59,093 nt of DNA from an uncultured Bacteroidales bacterium (lineage in GTDB: Bacteria > Bacteroidota > Bacteroidia > Bacteroidales > Paludibacteraceae). Below are positions 48,574-58,654 of the stretch, in pieces; within the stretch, counting starts at the first letter, position 1, and each line of letters begins with the position of its first letter. The stretch lies in contig CADCDS010000010.1 in the NCBI GenBank assembly GCA_902800215.1, positions 1-59,093 of the forward strand. The letters run 5' to 3'. The position numbers were made by a program, and so were the translations under genes. The notes below the pieces were generated by a model. It saw nothing but the letters and a program-made list of their open reading frames with translations, was not told the origin of the DNA and did not search any database.

Positions 48574-49548
48574 TTAGATACTCAGAACCATCATTGCCTG
48601 CCAGGAGTCTTCCTTGATATCTTTCTTCTGGTGGATGGCTTTGCTGAGCGGAACTAACACGATATCATCGTTCTGAATACCCACCATGACGTTTCTTTGC
48701 CCGTCAATGAGCGCCTGTACAGCTGCTACGCCCATGCGAGAAGCCAAGATCCGGTCGTTGGCGGTAGGACTACCGCCACGCTGCAAGTGACCGAGCACGG
48801 TGACACGAGTGGAATACTCGGGGTGTTCTTTCTCAATCATCTGCGCTACTGTCGCAGCTCCTCCTTCGATTGCATGCTCCTGAACAAGCACGATAGACGA
48901 GTTCTTGGACTTACGTCTGCCGCTACCAATCGCTTCTTCAATCTGCTCAACGATAGGCTTACGCTCCGGGATGATAGCAGCTTCGCAACCTCCTGCAATA
49001 GCTGCATTGAGCGTCAAGAATCCCGCGTAGCGTCCCATGACCTCCACCAAGAACACGCGTTCGTGCGAAGTGGCGGTGTCACGCAGTTTATCGATACACT
49101 CCATGATGGTGTTAAGCGCAGTGTCATAACCGATGGTAGCATCAGTGCCCCAAAGGTCATTGTCAATAGTACCCGGAATACCAATAACCGGTACATCGAA
49201 CTCTTGCGCAAAGAGGCGGCCGCCTGTGAACGTACCATCACCGCCGATTACCACCAGTGCGTCAATATGTTCACGCAACAGAGTGTCATAAGCCTGTTTA
49301 CGTCCTTCCGGAGTCTCGAACTCCATACAACGAGCGGATTTGATGATTGTTCCGCCGCGCTGGATAATTCCAGAGACATCTTGCGAAGTGAAGGTCTTTA
49401 CTTCACCATCTATCAGACCTTTGTAGCCACGATAGATCGCTTTCACGTCCAATTCTTGGCTGATAGCCGCGCGCACAACGGCACGTACGGCAGCGTTCAT
49501 TCCCGGAGCATCTCCTCCGGAAGTAAGTACACCTATTGTCTTTAACAT
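48574..49548 (-). CDS. pfkA: ATP-dependent 6-phosphofructokinase
   Basis: 324 aa. [15 protein letters not shown] at the start, GGDGTFTGG, the PFK signature [19 protein letters not shown], and [14 protein letters not shown]. Catalyses fructose-6-phosphate phosphorylation. Follows fabD by 14 nt. Confidence 0.96.
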   Translation of the reverse strand: MLKTIGVLTSGGDAPGMNAAVRAVVRAAISQELDVKAIYRGYKGLIDGEVKTFTSQDVSGIIQRGGTIIKSARCMEFETPEGRKQAYDTLLREHIDALVVIGGDGTFTGGRLFAQEFDVPVIGIPGTIDNDLWGTDATIGYDTALNTIMECIDKLRDTATSHERVFLVEVMGRYAGFLTLNAAIAGGCEAAIIPERKPIVEQIEEAIGSGRRKSKNSSIVLVQEHAIEGGAATVAQMIEKEHPEYSTRVTVLGHLQRGGSPTANDRILASRMGVAAVQALIDGQRNVMVGIQNDDIVLVPLSKAIHQKKDIKEDSWQAMMVLSI

Positions 49549-49562
49549 AGTAACAAATGTTT

Positions 49563-50455
49563 TTATCCTACTTGCACCTCAGGATTGATCTTACGAATCA
49601 GGCCTTTCAGCACATCGCCGGGACCGAATTCAAAGAACGAGTCAGCACCGTCAGCAATCATATTTTGGACGCTTTGTGTCCAGCGAACAGGGGCTGTTAG
49701 TTGTTTGAGTAGGTTTTCGCGGATAATTTCAGGTTCTACAGATGCCTGCGCCGTCACGTTCTGATAGATCGGACAGAAGGGTTTTCTGAACTCCGTCTTC
49801 TTGATTGCTTCGGCTAATGCCTCTGCAGCAGGCGCCATGAGCGGCGAGTGGAAAGCACCACCTACCGGCAGACGTAACGCACGGCGTGCACCCGCTTCTT
49901 TGAGGGTGACACAAGCAGCATCCACCGCTTCCACTTCACCGGAGATCACAATCTGACCCGGACAGTTGAAGTTAGCAGCAACGACCTTTGGCTCTTGGCT
50001 GTTAGCCATTAGCTTTTGGCTGATTTCCGCACAGATCTCTACTACTTTCTCATCCGGCAGACCAAGCACAGCGGCCATCGTACCGGGATTGGCTTCACAA
50101 GCCGCCTGCATCGCCTGCGCACGTGCGCTCACTAATAATAAGGCGTCTTCGAAACGCAAAGCCCCACAAGCTACCAAAGCCGAAAACTCACCCAGACTGT
50201 GACCTGCCACCATGTCGGGTTTCTCTATCGTCATCAGACGTTGGGATACCACCGAGTGCAGGAACACCGCCGGTTGCGTCACTTTGGTCTGCTTCAGGTC
50301 TTCTGCCGTACCGTTGAACATCACGTCGGTCAGTGAGAAGCCAAGCAGCTGGTCTGCTGCCTGGCACATCTCACGTGCTTCTGCATGCGCATCGTACAGA
50401 TCTTTGCACATGCCGGGGAACTGACTGCCCTGTCCGGGGAAAACGAACGCTTTCA

Positions 50456-50456
<1 letters not shown>
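49563..50456 (-). CDS. fabD: Malonyl-CoA:ACP transacylase
   Basis: 297 aa. [11 protein letters not shown], catalytic Ser in [10 protein letters not shown], and late GGAFHSPLM (His). A loop at about residues 146-158 ([12 protein letters not shown]) is encoded by a short repeat. Supplies malonyl-ACP for fatty acid synthesis. Its ATG overlaps the V-ATPase K stop (TAATG), so it is linked to the ATPase operon. Confidence 0.96.
49990..50021. repeat. Short imperfect tandem repeat within fabD
   Basis: GGCTCTTGGCTGTTAGCC-type words encode [12 protein letters not shown] 16-nt core is shared with the repeat in mmdC at 17309. Confidence 0.7.
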
Positions 50457-50881
<425 letters not shown>

Positions 50882-50900
50882 TTATTGATTTATATAATTG

Positions 50901-52652
50901 TTATTTACTAAATGGTTTATACATCTTACCCGAGCCTTCATAGCCGGAGTTCTTGAAATACTCCACGAAGGACAGACGGAGCGGGTGAACAAACGCGCCC
51001 AGACATGCCATGAGCAGATTGAGCACGTGACCAAAGGTCACGATCAGCACAAAACCGATGATGGTGCCTACATTCGGGTTCTCACCCATCACTTGTGCAC
51101 CGAGTTGGTTGAAGGCTGCGCCTAACATGCCGCCTGCCAAACCAAGCGCATAGAGACGGATATAACTGAGCACATCGCCCAACAAGCCCGTGGACATCTG
51201 ATAGGTGTCCCATAAGCCGGCACCGACGTTGATCAACGGGTTACGTCCCGGTTTATTGAACAGGAAGATGCCCAACGCGGAGATAGCACCGATACCGATC
51301 ATCGTGTACTTCACGATCTCCGTCGGCAAAGAGAATGCCATCGCCAGGATCGCCGTGCAGATACCGCCCACGATGAGCAGCAACCAGCCCCAGGTGGAAA
51401 CCGTATTACGGAATCCGTCCCGTTTTGTGTATGCGATGGCTTTGATGGTCATCGCCAGACAGATATGCAGCACACCGATCACGATAGCCAGTACCATCAT
51501 CACGTCGTACTCCCCTATCTTACCGTCCGTACCGCCTAAATGCTTGAACATCACGGATTTGAGACTCTCCGGGAACCAGGATGCCTGATACAGATCGAGC
51601 CCGAAGAAACCGCCCATCAAGAATCCGACGATTGTCGAACCGACACCGAGTGCCATGATGATACCACCCATGCCGTTGAACATCTCAATCTTCAGTTTGT
51701 TCTTGAAGATCAGATAACCGATCAGCAGCAGTAACAGACCGTAGCCGGCGTCACCGATACACAACGCAAAGAACAAGAGGAAGAACGGTCCTAAGATAGG
51801 TGTCGGGTCAAACTCATTATAGTTCGGCCATCCGTACATACCGGTCAGCGGTTCAAAGAGCTTCACAAACCAGTTGTTATGCAACTTGATCGGTGTCGCA
51901 TCTTCTTTCTGAGGATCGGTCTCCTCATAATACACCTGTGCGTCGTTGAGCATAGCGTTCAGTTCCGCCTCTTTGTCTATCGGACAGAAACCTTCGAACA
52001 AGCACAACGCACCTTCCACCAGTTGATCGGTTGAGAGATTAACTTTCTGCCAATCAATCTGTTGACGCGCTTCTACCAGTTCTTTCTCCAACCGCTCTTT
52101 GTTCGCCAACTGCCATGCCTCAATACGGGCATTGGCGGCAGCCAACAGACCTTTGAGGAGCTCTACTTCTTGCAACCATGCGGCTTCAGACTTCTGAGGA
52201 ACAGGAATCTCGGTAAGATCTTCCAAAACTTCAAGGGCAACAAAATAGGTCTTGCCACCAAGCTCATTCACCTTAATACCCCACTCTTCCTGGAAAGCCT
52301 TAGTCGGGCACTCATAGAAATGCAGCGTGTAACCGGCCTCTTTGAGTTCTGCAATACGTTTTGCATCAAACTCGCCCCAGACAGCGGCTTGAGAAGCCGC
52401 TTGTTTGGCATCGGCGATGCTTTGTTCGATGTTGGCACGCTCCTGGATCAACTGATCGGGCGCACCTTGCTTGAGCAAACGACGCAATTCGTCTTCGTGC
52501 TGAAGCGCTGCCTGCAAATCGGCATCATCTTCGATGAGACCGGCGGCTTTCTGCGTGATATGTACTACTCCGAGGTCACGAAGCTGCTCCAAGAAAGGCT
52601 CGTAGTCACGATGGAATACCAGGAAGGTATATTTTTTCATTTGTGTAATCAT
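50901..52652 (-). CDS. ntpI: V-type ATP synthase subunit I
   Basis: 583 aa. The N-terminal half is long helical stalk, and the C-terminal half has about seven membrane helices with the family block GDAGYGLLLLLIGYLIF and LSYIRLYALGLAGGM (Arg of the ion path). ATG 52652 overlaps the subunit D stop (ATGA); MKKYTF four codons later is the alternative. Confidence 0.94.
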   Translation of the reverse strand: MITQMKKYTFLVFHRDYEPFLEQLRDLGVVHITQKAAGLIEDDADLQAALQHEDELRRLLKQGAPDQLIQERANIEQSIADAKQAASQAAVWGEFDAKRIAELKEAGYTLHFYECPTKAFQEEWGIKVNELGGKTYFVALEVLEDLTEIPVPQKSEAAWLQEVELLKGLLAAANARIEAWQLANKERLEKELVEARQQIDWQKVNLSTDQLVEGALCLFEGFCPIDKEAELNAMLNDAQVYYEETDPQKEDATPIKLHNNWFVKLFEPLTGMYGWPNYNEFDPTPILGPFFLLFFALCIGDAGYGLLLLLIGYLIFKNKLKIEMFNGMGGIIMALGVGSTIVGFLMGGFFGLDLYQASWFPESLKSVMFKHLGGTDGKIGEYDVMMVLAIVIGVLHICLAMTIKAIAYTKRDGFRNTVSTWGWLLLIVGGICTAILAMAFSLPTEIVKYTMIGIGAISALGIFLFNKPGRNPLINVGAGLWDTYQMSTGLLGDVLSYIRLYALGLAGGMLGAAFNQLGAQVMGENPNVGTIIGFVLIVTFGHVLNLLMACLGAFVHPLRLSFVEYFKNSGYEGSGKMYKPFSK

Positions 52653-53248
52653 ACCGCGGCCTCCTTCTCTTTCTTGGATTTCACAATCTTCTGACTCGAT
52701 TTATTCAGGTTCTCCTCGTCTTCCATAAAGCGTTTAATCTTACGGATAGCGTCTTGATAACCAGGTATTTGCACTTTCTCAAAGAGGTTCACTTTCTGCG
52801 TTGTTTTCTTACGCGCATACTCGAGCAGATCCACTTTGCGGCGCACAAACTCCTGGCGGATACCTACATCGGCGATAGCTTTGAGTTGCTCAAAACCATC
52901 TGCAAACCATTTCGGGCTGGAGAACAGCGAGAACTCCTTGGTCGAGTACACCACTTCATCCAACACAGGTACGCGCACGCCCGCGATCTTTTTTATAGAC
53001 ATGCGTACGTCGTCCACGTGGATGAGGCTCGTGTCGAACTCTCCCCAAAGCGCAATCATCTGATCGTAGTCCTTGATGCGGCGGTTCACTTCCTCGTCGA
53101 GGTCAGCCAGTTCTTTCTTGGCTTTCTTGACCTCCAAACGAAGTGCCGTTTCCTTGCTCTGTAAGGTAGGCAAGGTTCGTTGTCGCATCTTCAAGTCCTT
53201 CTCCAGACTCTGCAACGATGTTTTATTGAATTGATAAGTTATTGCCAT
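52649..53248 (-). CDS. ntpD: V-type ATP synthase subunit D
   Basis: 199 aa, long coiled coil of the central rotor. N-terminal FNKTSLQSLEKDLKMRQRTLP and C-terminal QKVNLFEKVQIPGYQDAIRKIKRFMED are typical of the family. Confidence 0.93.
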   Translation of the reverse strand: MAITYQFNKTSLQSLEKDLKMRQRTLPTLQSKETALRLEVKKAKKELADLDEEVNRRIKDYDQMIALWGEFDTSLIHVDDVRMSIKKIAGVRVPVLDEVVYSTKEFSLFSSPKWFADGFEQLKAIADVGIRQEFVRRKVDLLEYARKKTTQKVNLFEKVQIPGYQDAIRKIKRFMEDEENLNKSSQKIVKSKKEKEAAV

Positions 53249-53254
53249 AACCTA

Positions 53255-54583
53255 TTATGCTTTCGGCCAATACTTGTCAACAAGTGCAGCCTTGATATTT
53301 ACTTCTTCGGGCTTGAAATATTTGCCAAACAGCGTCCATGCGATATCGAGCATCTGAACGGTGTTGATGTTTACGTCGATGGCCAAGATCTCGCGGCTGT
53401 AGTCGCGTGCGAAATCAAGGCAACGCAAATCGTAGTCCGTCAAGTCGAAACCGTTCTCTTTCTTGGTCTTGGCGTTAGCGGCATCGGCGTACAGACGAAC
53501 AGCTGCGTTCATCACTTGCGGGTGATCTTCGCGCGTCTTCTTACCGGCAACCAACTGTTTCAGACGAGACAACGAACGGAACGGATCAACGATGACCTTA
53601 CCGATCTCGGAGTCACGACGGAGGTACAACTGACCTTCCGTGATATAACCGGTGTTATCCGGAATAGCGTGCGTGATGTCTCCACCGGACAGCGTTGTCA
53701 CAGCGATGATGGTGATCGAACCGCCACCTGCCTGCTCGGGGAACTGAACGGCCTTCTCGTAGATCTTAGCGAGGTCCGAATAGAGCGAACCCGGCATAGA
53801 GTCTTTCGACGGAATCTGGTCCATACGGTTCGATACGATTGCCAACGCGTCGGCGTACAGCGTCATATCGGTCAACAGAACCAACACTTTCTCGTGTTTC
53901 TCCACTGCGAAATACTCGGCAGCTGTCAGCGCCATGTCGGGAATAAGAAGTCGCTCAACCGGCGGGTTCTCGGTCGTATTGACGAACGAGATAATATGAT
54001 CCAGAACACCTGCGTTGGTGAAGACGTTCTTGAAATACAAATAGTCATCGTTCGTCAGACCCATACCGCCAAGGATGATCTTATCCGCCTGCGCACGCAG
54101 CGCTACGTTTGCCATCACTTGGTTGTACGGTTGGTCCGGATCCGCAAAGAACGGGATCTTCTGACCCGACACCAGCGTGTTGTTCAAGTCAATACCGGCG
54201 ATACCGGTGGCAATCAACTCAGACGGTTGTTTACGACGAACGGGGTTCACACTCGGACCACCGATCTCGACATCCTTACCTTCGATAGCAGGTCCGCCAT
54301 CGATCGGGTCACCGTACGCATTGAAGAAACGACCGGCCAATTGGTCCGAAACCTTTAATGAAGGAGCCTTACCGAGGAACACCACTTCCGCGTTGGTCGG
54401 GATACCTTCGGTTCCTTGGAACACCTGCAGCGTCACCTCGTCACCGATGATCTTCACCACCTGCGCCAACTTACCGTTCACGGTAGCCAACTCGTCGTTA
54501 CCTACTCCTTCGGCCTTAAGCGAACAAGTCGCTTTCGTAATTGCAGTAATCTGCGTATATATTTTTTGAAAAGCCTTTGCCAT
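53255..54583 (-). CDS. ntpB: V-type ATP synthase subunit B
   Basis: 442 aa, non-catalytic regulatory subunit. It has the beta-barrel start, the SGQKIPFFADPDQPYNQV region where the catalytic subunit has the P-loop, and the GSLYSDLAKIYEKA block. Located 5 nt after subunit A in transcription order. Confidence 0.95.
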   Translation of the reverse strand: MAKAFQKIYTQITAITKATCSLKAEGVGNDELATVNGKLAQVVKIIGDEVTLQVFQGTEGIPTNAEVVFLGKAPSLKVSDQLAGRFFNAYGDPIDGGPAIEGKDVEIGGPSVNPVRRKQPSELIATGIAGIDLNNTLVSGQKIPFFADPDQPYNQVMANVALRAQADKIILGGMGLTNDDYLYFKNVFTNAGVLDHIISFVNTTENPPVERLLIPDMALTAAEYFAVEKHEKVLVLLTDMTLYADALAIVSNRMDQIPSKDSMPGSLYSDLAKIYEKAVQFPEQAGGGSITIIAVTTLSGGDITHAIPDNTGYITEGQLYLRRDSEIGKVIVDPFRSLSRLKQLVAGKKTREDHPQVMNAAVRLYADAANAKTKKENGFDLTDYDLRCLDFARDYSREILAIDVNINTVQMLDIAWTLFGKYFKPEEVNIKAALVDKYWPKA

Positions 54584-54588
54584 AGTAC

Positions 54589-56367
54589 TTAATCTTTAAT
54601 TTGTTTCTCAGCCAATAACTCGTCCAACTTCTTGCGATAATCCTCGAACTCAGGCGAATGGAACTCGCAGTAGTTCATCTGCTTGCAGAGGTTGATGACA
54701 CGTTTGAAGTAATCGGTTACATCGAGGAAGTTATCGAAGTCATAATCGTGCTTGCAGATGTCCATCACCATGCGCAGGATGTACTGCTGACGCTCCAGCG
54801 GACACACGGCATCGATCTTATCGAACGCGTCTTGCTGCAGGATCACGAAGTCAATCACTTCGGCTTTCCAGAATGCCTCGTGGTAATCTACCGGTACACC
54901 ATCGTCACCGAGGATGTTGATCTGCTCCTGAATCTCCTTACCGCGTTGCAGATAGGTCTTCATGTCGTTGACCATCGGCAGCCAGTCTTTGTCGATCAGT
55001 TGCGAGATATACTCCTCAAATTCCGGATATTCCACGTATTTCGAATAACTGTCAATCGGGTTCACAGCCGGGTAACGCTTGCGGTCCGCACGTGCCTGCT
55101 CCAACGCATAGAAACAACGTGCCACCTTCTTTGTTCCTTCCGTCACCGGCTCCTTCAAGTTACCACCTGCCGGCGAAACGGTTCCAAGGAACGTTACCGA
55201 TCCGGTTGCACCATTATTGAGGTACACGTATCCTGCGCGTGCGTAGAAAGCACCGATGATAGCGGAGAGGTCCATCGGGAATGCATCCTGACCCGGAAGC
55301 TCCTCCAGACGGTTAGACATCTCACGCAGCGCCTGTGCCCAACGGCTCGTCGAGTCGGCCATCAGCAGCACACGCAGACCCATCGAACGGTAGTACTCCG
55401 CAATCGTCATGGACGTATAGACAGAAGCCTCACGACTCGCCACCGGCATGTTCGACGTATTGGCGATGATGATCGTACGCTCCATCAGCTTACGGCCTGT
55501 GTGCGGGTCATCCAGTTCGGGGAACTCGGTGAAGGTCTCCACTACCTCGTTGGCACGCTCACCGCAGGCTGCGATGATCACGATGTCTGCCTCCGCTTGT
55601 TTGGAGATAGCGTGTTGCAGCACGGTCTTACCCGTTCCGAACGGACCCGGGATGAAACCTGTACCACCCTCGCACAACGGGTTCGCCGTGTCGATCGTAC
55701 GTACACCGGTCTCCAGCAACTTGAACGGCCGCGGTTTCTCGCGGTACGCCAGGATGGCTTTCTTCACCGGCCATTTCTGCACCATCGTCACGTTGTGGTC
55801 CACGCCCTCTGCGTCGGTCAGTACCGCCATCGTCTCGTTGATGGTGTACTCTCCGGCTTTGGCGATCGACTTCACCGTGTACGTGCCTTCGAAGACGAAC
55901 GGCACCATGATTTTGTGCGGCTGGTGGTTCTCATCCACTTCGCCGAGCCAAGCAGCAGCTTCCACTTTATCGCCCACTTTAGCGATCGGAGTAAACGCCC
56001 ATTTTTTCTGCTCGTCAAGCGGGAAGTTATACTCACCGCGCTTGAGGAACACACCCGTCAGTTTGTCGAGGTCGTTCTGCAAACCGTCGTAGTTACGGCT
56101 CAGCAGACCCGGACCCAACGTCACTTCCAGCATGTGACCGGTGAACTCCACTTTGTTGCCCACTTTCAGGCCACGGGTGGACTCGAACACCTGCGCGTAC
56201 ACATTTGCGCCGATGACCTTGATGACCTCAGCCATCAGTTTAGTCTGTTCGCCTCGGTCGCTGACCGCGCCGACGTAAATGTAACAGATTTCGTTTTGCG
56301 CAACCGGCCCGTCAACAGCGACAGTCACCAAGTTGGCAATAATTCCTTTTACTTTACCTTGTGTCAT
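54589..56367 (-). CDS. ntpA: V-type ATP synthase catalytic subunit A
   Basis: 592 aa. P-loop GPFGTGKTVLQHAI, catalytic Glu in AACGERANEVVE, and ADSTSRWAQALREMSNRLEE. Contains the family's characteristic non-homologous insert region. Uses or makes ATP linked to H+ or Na+ movement. Confidence 0.97.
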   Translation of the reverse strand: MTQGKVKGIIANLVTVAVDGPVAQNEICYIYVGAVSDRGEQTKLMAEVIKVIGANVYAQVFESTRGLKVGNKVEFTGHMLEVTLGPGLLSRNYDGLQNDLDKLTGVFLKRGEYNFPLDEQKKWAFTPIAKVGDKVEAAAWLGEVDENHQPHKIMVPFVFEGTYTVKSIAKAGEYTINETMAVLTDAEGVDHNVTMVQKWPVKKAILAYREKPRPFKLLETGVRTIDTANPLCEGGTGFIPGPFGTGKTVLQHAISKQAEADIVIIAACGERANEVVETFTEFPELDDPHTGRKLMERTIIIANTSNMPVASREASVYTSMTIAEYYRSMGLRVLLMADSTSRWAQALREMSNRLEELPGQDAFPMDLSAIIGAFYARAGYVYLNNGATGSVTFLGTVSPAGGNLKEPVTEGTKKVARCFYALEQARADRKRYPAVNPIDSYSKYVEYPEFEEYISQLIDKDWLPMVNDMKTYLQRGKEIQEQINILGDDGVPVDYHEAFWKAEVIDFVILQQDAFDKIDAVCPLERQQYILRMVMDICKHDYDFDNFLDVTDYFKRVINLCKQMNYCEFHSPEFEDYRKKLDELLAEKQIKD

Positions 56368-56370
56368 ATC

Positions 56371-56982
56371 TTAGTCTAATTTAATTCCCTTTTTCATATC
56401 TGCGACTAACTCGCGGAAGATCTTTTCGCCTTCTTCGATGGTCAGTATGCTCCATCTATGCAGCATAACTGCTTCGAGGTAATACGCAAACACCATCTCC
56501 GGCGAGAAGAAATCGAACTCCGTGCGGTTTTGCAACCACTCGAACCGAATCGCGTCCTGCGCTTTCTCACGTTGCATGAGGTCTTCGATACCGGCCAGCG
56601 CCAGAATCTCCGTCCAGTCACCGGCTACCTCGTTCAGACCAAAGTCCTTCTGGTTCACGTGGCTGCGTAACTGCTCAGCCACTTCCCCTTCTCCGACGAT
56701 CTGGGTCTTGGCATCGAACCCGTGCTTACGGCATATCTGCGCTACCAGCACATTATTCATGTCCTGATTGAACGCAAACCACTCCCGCACGAACGTATTC
56801 CGCGCCTTCAGCCCTTCGGCCAAAACCGCCTCGTCCATCGGTGCCCTGAGCAGCTCCAGGTATTTCTTATCCGACGCGGACAGCTGTTCATCCAGCAGTT
56901 CGTCCAACTTCTCCATCGAGATCGGACTATCGCTTCCTGCCTTCAGTTCCGGCAATCCCGCCAATAAATATTCGTAAGTCAT
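56371..56982 (-). CDS. DUF2764 protein of the V-ATPase operon
   Basis: 203 aa, helical, starting MTYEYLLAGLPELKAGS. DUF2764 is found between subunits E and A in Bacteroidota V-ATPase operons, and may take the place of subunit C, which is not seen. No membrane segment. Confidence 0.85.
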   Translation of the reverse strand: MTYEYLLAGLPELKAGSDSPISMEKLDELLDEQLSASDKKYLELLRAPMDEAVLAEGLKARNTFVREWFAFNQDMNNVLVAQICRKHGFDAKTQIVGEGEVAEQLRSHVNQKDFGLNEVAGDWTEILALAGIEDLMQREKAQDAIRFEWLQNRTEFDFFSPEMVFAYYLEAVMLHRWSILTIEEGEKIFRELVADMKKGIKLD

Positions 56983-56984
56983 CT

Positions 56985-57116
56985 TACTATTTACGATTTA
57001 TCGATTTACGATTGAGCGATTTATTTACGATTGAGTTTATTGTTTGATTGTCCGCGTCAATTGGTCAATTATTTCAATAGAACAATCAATCGTACCTCGT
57101 CAATCGTCCAATCGTC
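56985..57116. repeat. Short tandem repeats between subunit E and DUF2764
   Basis: About 130 nt of changing words: TTTACGATTTATCGATTTAC-type units first, then CAATCGTCCAATCGTCAAT-type units. Non-coding spacer inside the operon. Confidence 0.75.
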
Positions 57117-57118
57117 AA

Positions 57119-57703
57119 TTAAAACAGTTCCTCCACTAATTGCGGACGAAGCATTTCCTTGAAATATGCGATAAATTCAGCGTCACCAAAGGCAAGCTTG
57201 TACCCACCCTTTGCCGGCTGAATGGTGAAATCGGTCTTGATACCCTTCACCTCTGCGATCTTCACGCCCTTCTCGAGCAATCCCTTCGCATTAGCCGCAA
57301 AGTATTTCTTCAGCGCCTCGGCATCCTTGGTCTCGATCAGCACCTCGCCGTTCTTCGCCATGGCCTCTGCCAACTTCGCGATCAAACCCTGCATGAACTT
57401 CGCATCTGCCGTCGCAGCCTTCACGCTGTCCGCAGCGATCTTGTCGGAGAGCAGGTTCACGATCTCGGTCTTCACCGCATTCACGCTCTGCTCAGCGTAC
57501 AACTTCAGTTCCGCACGTGTCTTCTTGTCCAGGTCAGCCGCTTTCGACTCAGCCTCTGCCACCATGGCTCTTGCTTTCTTCTCAGCCTCTGCCACGATCG
57601 CAGCGGCTTTCTCGTTCGCCTGAGCCACGATCTGTTGTGCCTCGGCATTTCCTTTCTCTACGCCTTCCGCATAGATTTTCTCAGTGATTTCTGAAAGATT
57701 CAT
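57119..57703 (-). CDS. ntpE: V-type ATP synthase subunit E
   Basis: 194 aa. Long Ala/Lys/Glu-rich coiled coil (AEKKARAMVAEAESKAADL) followed by a globular end, as in peripheral stalk subunit E. First gene of the ATPase unit, about 50 nt after its promoter. Confidence 0.88.
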   Translation of the reverse strand: MNLSEITEKIYAEGVEKGNAEAQQIVAQANEKAAAIVAEAEKKARAMVAEAESKAADLDKKTRAELKLYAEQSVNAVKTEIVNLLSDKIAADSVKAATADAKFMQGLIAKLAEAMAKNGEVLIETKDAEALKKYFAANAKGLLEKGVKIAEVKGIKTDFTIQPAKGGYKLAFGDAEFIAYFKEMLRPQLVEELF

Positions 57704-57759
57704 TGTATATTGTTGTTTTAGTTTTTACTTTGTAAAACGGCTTTGCGCCAAATCGGCTG

Positions 57760-57791
57760 CAAAGTTACTATTTTTTTTTCACATACGCAAG
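57760..57791 (-). promoter_or_regulatory. Promoter of the V-ATPase operon
   Basis: Minus-strand TAACTTTG (57760-57767), 20-nt spacer with GTATGTGA, CTTG (57788-57791). Confidence 0.75.
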
Positions 57792-58057
57792 CAAAATGTG
57801 TTTTTATTTTATTTTTTTATCTACTTTGTAGATTTTTCAATCTCTCACGCTACGCGTATATATAATAATGTGTCCCATGCCTGTTTAGTGTGTGTTTCGT
57901 TACAATCTGCATTTTTTTTGCATTTTTTTCGATTATCGGACGTCAAGTGTCCTACCCCTTGTTGTAATTTTGCACCGGGTTTAGCCCTTTGGTTTGTTAT
58001 CGCAATGCTGGTTAACTCCTAAATTTAGCCCCTATCTCGTGCCAAACTGCAAATAAA
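57792..58057. other. Intergenic region without a recognised gene
   Basis: AT-rich with T-runs; no plausible ORF or RNA was found. Confidence 0.5.
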
Positions 58058-58089
58058 TTTGCGTATGTCAAAAAAAAGTTGTATCTTTG
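58058..58089 (+). promoter_or_regulatory. Promoter now reading into a gene remnant
   Basis: TTTG 58058-58061, 20-nt spacer starting CGTATGTCAA, TATCTTTG 58082-58089. The gene it once served may be the remnant or the small ORF after it. Confidence 0.7.
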
Positions 58090-58159
58090 CGCGACTTTTC
58101 GCGCAGACGGAAAGAATCAAGACTACAAATAGCAGCAAATAACTAATACTATTTTTTTT

Positions 58160-58367
58160 CAGAATAGCGTCATTAAGAAGTACCTCGCGGCGCTCAATAC
58201 CGAGCAAGTAACCGCCGCCTGGGAAGTGGGAAGAGTACTTTGCCCAATACAAATCCGCCCTCAACGACCTCTCCGCCCAAATCGCTGCAACCGACCGCGA
58301 CATCGACACTCTAGTTTATGATCTTTACGGCCTCACCGCTGAAGAAATAGCAATCATTGAACCATAA
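58160..58367 (+). pseudogene. Remnant of a restriction-modification (Type IIG / N6-methylase-like) C-terminus
   Basis: Two frames join to one peptide: KKYLAALNTEQVTAAWE, then EYFAQYKSALNDLSAQ, ending in DIDTLVYDLYGLTAEEIAIIE and stop. The last part (DxxVYxLYGLTxEEIxIIE) is the usual end of Eco57I/TaqI-like methylase-specificity proteins. A tandem 7-nt duplication TGGGAAG (58220-58226, 58227-58233) shifts the frame. The N-terminal thousand or so residues are absent. Confidence 0.7.
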
Positions 58368-58374
58368 TGCCACC

Positions 58375-58524
58375 ATGACACATTGCCCCTATAATAATAT
58401 CGATTGTCCGTGTACGAAGGAGGGATGTCCACGTCACGGGAAGTGTTGTGAGTGCGTTGCGCATCATAAAGAGCACGGGAAGAAACTACCGGCGTGCTTG
58501 AGGGGGATTGAATGGGAGAAATAA
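58375..58524 (+). CDS. Small Cys-rich protein (DUF6485-like)
   Basis: 49 aa: MTHCPYNNIDCPCTKEGCPR, then HGKCCECVAHHKEHGKKLPAC and a short end. The order C-x3-CxC..C-P-R-H-G-K-C-C-E-C-V..H..LPAC matches a small Cys/His family I remember as DUF6485, probably metal-binding. It begins 7 nt after the restriction remnant. Confidence 0.65.
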   Translation: MTHCPYNNIDCPCTKEGCPRHGKCCECVAHHKEHGKKLPACLRGIEWEK

Positions 58525-58654
58525 TTTTGGATCATTGTTGGTAATTTTTGACCAAGATGAAAACGTATGTCCATTCCGTTGGATTGTATCCGACAAGAAA
58601 TAATTAGTTCGTTAACTGCTCATCGTGACAGCGATGAGGAAATAATACACCTCT

